This document shows, piece by piece, positions 5,392 to 8,101 of a DNA stretch of 8,101 bases. Below the pieces are notes generated by a model that was given only the letters and a program-made list of their open reading frames with translations, had not been told where the DNA came from and searched no databases. Positions within the stretch are counted from its first letter, which is position 1, and each line of letters begins with the position of its first letter. The DNA is from an uncultured Gemmobacter sp. (GTDB taxonomy: Bacteria; Pseudomonadota; Alphaproteobacteria; Rhodobacterales; Rhodobacteraceae): NCBI GenBank assembly GCA_937983495.1, contig CALKAA010000500.1:1-8101 (forward strand). The letters run 5' to 3'. The translations under genes were made by a program, and so were the position numbers.

Positions 5392-6828
5392 ATGGCCAAG
5401 GAACGGATGCTGCAATTTGTGACCGTCAACCGGGAGATGCCCGAGAAGCGGCCTGCCACCCTGCGTTCGCAAGACTTCCACGAGATCTACCGCGATTTCG
5501 CGGCGCAAAAGGCCGCCGAACAGGCCAGCCGGTGCAGCCAATGTGGCGTGCCCTATTGCCAGTCGCATTGCCCGCTGCACAACAATATCCCCGATTGGCT
5601 GCGCATGACCGCCGAGGGCCGGTTGCAAGAGGCCTATGAGCTGTCGCAGGCCACCAATACCTTCCCGGAAATCTGCGGCCGCATTTGCCCGCAAGACCGC
5701 CTGTGTGAAGGCAATTGCGTCATCGAACAGTCGGGCCATGGCACCGTCACCATCGGTTCGGTCGAGAAATACATCACCGACACCGCTTGGGAGAATGGCT
5801 GGGTCAAACCGGCGCGACCAGCGGTGGAGCGCACCGAGAGCGTCGGCATCATCGGGGCTGGTCCGGGCGGTCTGGCGGCGGCTGACATGCTGCGCCGCAA
5901 GGGCTTTCAGGTCACGGTCTATGACCGTTACGACCGCGCCGGCGGCTTGCTGACCTACGGCATTCCCGGCTTCAAACTGGAAAAACCCGTGGTCATGCAG
6001 CGCGTTGAACAGCTTGAGGCCTCGGGCGTGCATTTCGTGATGAACTGCAAGGTGGGCGAGGATCTGAGCTTTGACGCCATCCGCGGCCAACATGATGCGG
6101 TGTTGATCGCCACCGGCGTCTACAAGATGCGCGATGTGGGCGGGCCGGGCGTGGGGCAAAAAGGCATCGTGCAGGCGCTCGATTACCTCACCGTCTCCAA
6201 CCGCAAATCCTTTGGCGACGAGGTCGAGGCCTATGACAACGGTGATCTGAACGCCGCGGGCAAGCGCGTCGTGGTCATCGGCGGTGGCGACACCGCGATG
6301 GATTGCGTGCGCACGGCCATCCGTCAGGGGGCCACCTCGGTGAAATGCCTCTATCGCCGCGACAAGGCGAACATGCCGGGCAGCCAGCGCGAGACCCAGA
6401 ACGCCGAGGAAGAAGGCGTGGAATTCGTCTGGCTCAGCGCGCCCAAGGCCTTCACCGGCAATGGCGCTGTCGAAGGCGTCATGGTGCAGCGCATGCGCCT
6501 TGGCGCGCCGGATGCCACGGGTCGTCAGACGCCTGAAGTCATCGAGGGGGCCGATTATGTCGAGCCCGCCGATCTGGTCATCACCGCCCTTGGCTTCGAG
6601 CCCGAGGAACTGCCGACGCTTTGGGGCGTGCCGGAACTCGCCGTGACCCGCTGGGGCACCATCAAGGCCGATTTCCGCACCCATGCCACCAGCCTGCCGG
6701 GCGTTTTTGCTGCCGGTGACATCGTGCGCGGCGCTAGCCTCGTGGTCTGGGCGATCCGTGACGGGCGCGAGGCCGCCGATGCGATCATGGATTATCTGGC
6801 ACAACCGGCCAGTGTCGCCGCTGAATAA
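5392..6828 (+). CDS. gltD: Glutamate synthase (NADPH) small (beta) subunit
   Basis: Predicted protein of 478 residues, full length. The beta subunit passes electrons from NADPH through FAD and iron-sulphur clusters to the GltB subunit, which makes glutamate from glutamine and 2-oxoglutarate in ammonia assimilation. The N-terminal ferredoxin-like domain has two Cys clusters: Cys48, 51, 56, 60 and Cys95, 99, 105, 109. The FAD fold begins VGIIGAGPGGLAAA (151-164). The NADPH fold is VVVIGGGDTAMDC (293-305). The C-terminal FAD motif GVFAAGDIVRGASL (437-450) is followed by the usual AIRDGREAA. AGGGAGG (5378-5384) 7 bases before the ATG at 5392 fixes the start. The partner gltB is not in the window; in Rhodobacteraceae I recall it lying one or two small genes downstream, which here is where the sequence is disrupted. 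Confidence 0.96.
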   Translation: MAKERMLQFVTVNREMPEKRPATLRSQDFHEIYRDFAAQKAAEQASRCSQCGVPYCQSHCPLHNNIPDWLRMTAEGRLQEAYELSQATNTFPEICGRICPQDRLCEGNCVIEQSGHGTVTIGSVEKYITDTAWENGWVKPARPAVERTESVGIIGAGPGGLAAADMLRRKGFQVTVYDRYDRAGGLLTYGIPGFKLEKPVVMQRVEQLEASGVHFVMNCKVGEDLSFDAIRGQHDAVLIATGVYKMRDVGGPGVGQKGIVQALDYLTVSNRKSFGDEVEAYDNGDLNAAGKRVVVIGGGDTAMDCVRTAIRQGATSVKCLYRRDKANMPGSQRETQNAEEEGVEFVWLSAPKAFTGNGAVEGVMVQRMRLGAPDATGRQTPEVIEGADYVEPADLVITALGFEPEELPTLWGVPELAVTRWGTIKADFRTHATSLPGVFAAGDIVRGASLVVWAIRDGREAADAIMDYLAQPASVAAE

Positions 6829-6831
6829 TCG

Positions 6832-6850
6832 CTGCCGCGCTTTGCGGCAG
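6832..6850 (+). terminator. Weak hairpin after gltD
   Basis: CTGCCGC / GCGGCAG form a 7-bp stem with a 5-base loop 3 bases after the gltD stop, followed by TCTCC rather than a T-run. It is likely a partial terminator or an mRNA-stabilising structure, allowing lower expression of the next gene. Confidence 0.4.
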
Positions 6851-6881
6851 TCTCCCTGACCTGAAACCGGAACCCTCAGCC

Positions 6882-7673
6882 ATGGGCGAAGCCGAGCAGA
6901 CAGAGCCGATGCGCGCGCCGGGCCAAAAGCCCGCGCTGCGCATTGACACGCTGCGCGATGATGCGCGGCTCAGGCTGTGGCGCCATCGCGGCCGCAGTCA
7001 GCGGCTTGTCGTCAGCTTTTCCGGCGTGGGCCGCGACCGCAGCCAGCCGCCCCGGCTGGAATTTGGCCGCACCGCCAGCGCCAATGGCCGCGACCATGTG
7101 CTGTATATCGCCGATCCGGCGCGCAGCTGGCTCAACCAGCCCGGCCTGATCGAGGAAATCGCCGGTCTGGTGGAAACCGAGGCGGCGCAGGTCGGCGCGA
7201 CGCAGGTGGTGGCGATGGGGCATTCGCTGGGCGGGTTTACGGCGCTGGTGCTGGGTGGTTTCACCCGCGTCGATGTGGCGCTGGCCATCTCGCCGCAATA
7301 TTCGCTCGATCCGGCCGTGGTGCCTGACGAAAACCGCTGGATGATGTTTCGCCAGCATTTTCCGGGGCTTCGCATCTCGCAGGCCGCCGATCACATGGCG
7401 CCCTCGACCCAGCATTACATCCTGTTTGGCAAGCATTACCGCGAGGCCCCGCAACGCCGCCTGATGCGCCCGGCCCCCAATGCCGCCTGTTTCCTGCTGC
7501 CCAAGGTGCGGCACGATTCTGTCGTGAAGCTGCATGAGGCGGGTATTCTGGATGATGTGGTGCAACTGGCCTTTGCCCGGCGCAGCCGCCGCCTGCGGCA
7601 ATTGCTGGCCGATCGCATGCAGGCCGTCGCCCTGACGGCCCCGCAGCCCCCCGAGCCGGAGGACATGACATGA
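6882..7673 (+). CDS. Alpha/beta-hydrolase-like protein of unknown substrate
   Basis: Predicted protein of 263 residues. The strand RLVVSFSGVG (41-50) is followed by a nucleophile elbow GHSLGG (113-118, Ser115) after VVAM, typical of alpha/beta hydrolases. His211 in the KVRHDS segment fits the catalytic His. The acidic member is not obvious: the expected strand-6/7 region reads YILFGKHYREAP (179-190) with only Glu188. The C-terminus (about 233-263) is basic, then Pro/Glu-rich. No signal peptide is present. It may be an esterase, a lipase-like enzyme or a non-catalytic relative; no substrate is predictable. It lies 53 bases after gltD on the same strand and its stop overlaps the next ATG (ATGA). 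I recall similar genes between gltD and gltB in Rhodobacteraceae. The start at 6882 has only a weak GGAA site; Met10 (6909) is an alternative. Confidence 0.75.
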   Translation: MGEAEQTEPMRAPGQKPALRIDTLRDDARLRLWRHRGRSQRLVVSFSGVGRDRSQPPRLEFGRTASANGRDHVLYIADPARSWLNQPGLIEEIAGLVETEAAQVGATQVVAMGHSLGGFTALVLGGFTRVDVALAISPQYSLDPAVVPDENRWMMFRQHFPGLRISQAADHMAPSTQHYILFGKHYREAPQRRLMRPAPNAACFLLPKVRHDSVVKLHEAGILDDVVQLAFARRSRRLRQLLADRMQAVALTAPQPPEPEDMT

Positions 7674-7804
7674 AACCGCTGCTCATTCTGGCCGCGCTGA
7701 CCCTCGCCACCCCGCTGCATGCGGCGGGCTTCAAGGCCCCCGAGGGCTGCACCGCCACGGCCGCGTGGCCAACGAAGGTGGCCCCGTCCCATTTCTCCAG
7801 CTGA
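7670..7804 (+). pseudogene. 5' fragment of a secreted-protein gene, broken after about residue 29
   Basis: The reading frame begins at an ATG that overlaps the preceding stop (ATGA) and encodes 44 residues. Residues 1-18, MKPLLILAALTLATPLHA, are a clear signal peptide with a cleavage site near LHA. The mature part starts AGFKAPEGCTA. This resembles the start of small secreted proteins (a GF-x-PPEGC-T opening) that I recall between gltD and gltB in Rhodobacteraceae. From about residue 29-32 the frame becomes unrelated (AWPTKVAPSHFSS) and stops at 7802-7804. The reason is visible: from about 7766 onward the DNA is the complement of another gene. I therefore call it truncated, not a genuine 44-residue protein. 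The homologue identification is from memory. Confidence 0.65.
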
Positions 7805-7926
7805 GGCTGGTACATGGTGAAGGTGGTCCCGGCCACCTGAGCGGTCTTGGGCCAGGGGTCGGGCGAATCCTGGGCGAGAAGGGGGCTGGCCAGGCACAGC
7901 AGGAGGGCAAGGAACAATCTCAGCAT
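7745..7926 (-). pseudogene. 5' fragment of a second secreted-protein gene on the opposite strand
   Basis: On the minus strand an ATG at 7926 opens a protein starting MLRLFLALLLCLASPLLA, a strong signal peptide with a likely cleavage after LLA. The mature start (19-59) is QDSPDPWPKTAQ, then TTFTMYQPQLEKW (34-46) and VGHAAVAVQ (52-60). The WP ... YQPQ ... GHAAV pattern recalls secreted proteins sometimes annotated as carbohydrate-binding family V/XII-like; that label is tentative. The frame stays open to 7261, but beyond about 7745 it only reads the antisense of the hydrolase and fragment genes and is not meaningful. The true gene therefore loses its 3' part at the junction. No clear ribosome site is visible. 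The region just upstream holds a possible CTGAAC-17-TGTAGA promoter very close to the ATG. Confidence 0.55.
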
Positions 7927-7997
7927 AGAAGCGGCGGTTTCTACAGTCCCGCGCCTTAACCTGTTCAGAATCAAAACGCACGGACTTGTCGGCACGA

Positions 7998-8063
7998 GAG
8001 CTCTACGGCGCCGCCCGGGGCATACCCGGCGCCATTGTAGGCTCGCGTCCGTGCGCACACGGA
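7998..8063. repeat. Pair of adjacent hairpins of unknown role
   Basis: Hairpin 1 (7998-8044) is an imperfect inverted repeat: GAGC, bulge T, CTAC, GGCGCCG, 13-base loop, CGGCGCC, bulge ATT, GTAG, GCTC. It has 15 paired positions with asymmetric bulges. Hairpin 2 (8048-8063) is TCCGTG-CGCA-CACGGA, 6 bp with a 4-base loop, 3 bases further on. No T-run follows on either strand. It lies upstream of the minus-strand fragment gene, in the terminal 175 bases (7927-8101), where I see no coding gene. It could be structured RNA, a protein-binding site or the tail of a neighbouring unit. Confidence 0.5.
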
Positions 8064-8101
8064 GAGGAGAGGCTGCTCCGATCGAAACGTCATCGCCTGT
8101 C

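Noticed and set aside
3409..6804. A 1131-residue open frame on the minus strand across the NDUFA9-like, uppP and gltD genes
   Set aside because: It is antisense to three well-supported genes, is rich in His, Gln, Arg and Gly with no recognisable domain, and ignores known gene boundaries. High GC content keeps this frame open.
7261..7744. Continuation of the minus-strand secreted-protein frame
   Set aside because: It is antisense to the hydrolase gene and to the first fragment. The composition changes abruptly at the junction, so it is not treated as a real fusion protein.
7989..7998. TCGGCACGAG, a string matching part of a common cDNA-library adapter
   Set aside because: Only 10 bases match, without the adjoining EcoRI site, and the surroundings look bacterial. 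It is most likely chance, though it is worth remembering if the 7745-7766 junction proves artefactual.
7950..8044. Integron attC-like site, suggested by CCTTAAC and a bulged hairpin
   Set aside because: There is no GTTRRRY partner core and the first base of the other core does not fit. No integrase or cassette is seen.

Overview
The window reads as chromosomal DNA of an alphaproteobacterium, most likely of the Rhodobacteraceae (Rhodobacter, Gemmobacter or Tabrizicola-like). The support is high GC content, a long-form AhcY, a DUF2853 protein typical of the group, and the gene order NDUFA9-like / uppP / gltD / small alpha-beta hydrolase, which I recall as common there. No mobile element, CRISPR array, phage gene or defence system is visible. 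Taxonomy and neighbourhood statements rest on recall of these families, not on a search.

Left part (1-3343, minus strand). In transcription order there are two tandem, near-identical tRNA-Leu(CAG) cassettes, each with its own promoter and intrinsic terminator. They are followed by ahcY (S-adenosylhomocysteine hydrolase), a class I SAM-dependent methyltransferase, and a small DUF2853 protein closed by a strong terminator. The methyltransferase makes S-adenosylhomocysteine (SAH) and AhcY removes it, so the pairing is coherent.

Middle part (3354-5330, plus strand). A promoter divergent from the tRNAs drives an NDUFA9-like atypical short-chain dehydrogenase. This is followed 3 bases later by uppP (undecaprenyl-diphosphatase, cell-wall lipid carrier recycling). 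The 162-base gap after uppP holds an unusual arrangement of three copies of TGCTGAC: a perfect palindrome plus a distal half-site. It could be a terminator, an operator or an attenuator ahead of gltD.

Right part (5392-8101). gltD (glutamate synthase small subunit) is followed by a small alpha/beta-hydrolase-like gene and, overlapping it by ATGA, the start of a secreted protein gene. That last gene breaks off after about 29 residues. The remaining sequence is the 5' end of a different secreted-protein gene on the opposite strand, so two gene starts run head-on into each other around 7745-7766. The expected gltB is not seen. This is either a real rearrangement breakpoint or a chimeric assembly join, and it is the most anomalous thing in the window. 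Beyond it, 7927-8101 carries two adjacent hairpins of unknown role.

No convincing undescribed multi-gene system is present. Most of the window is ordinary core genome; the second-look items are the 7745-7766 junction, the TGCTGAC element and the hairpin pair at the right edge.
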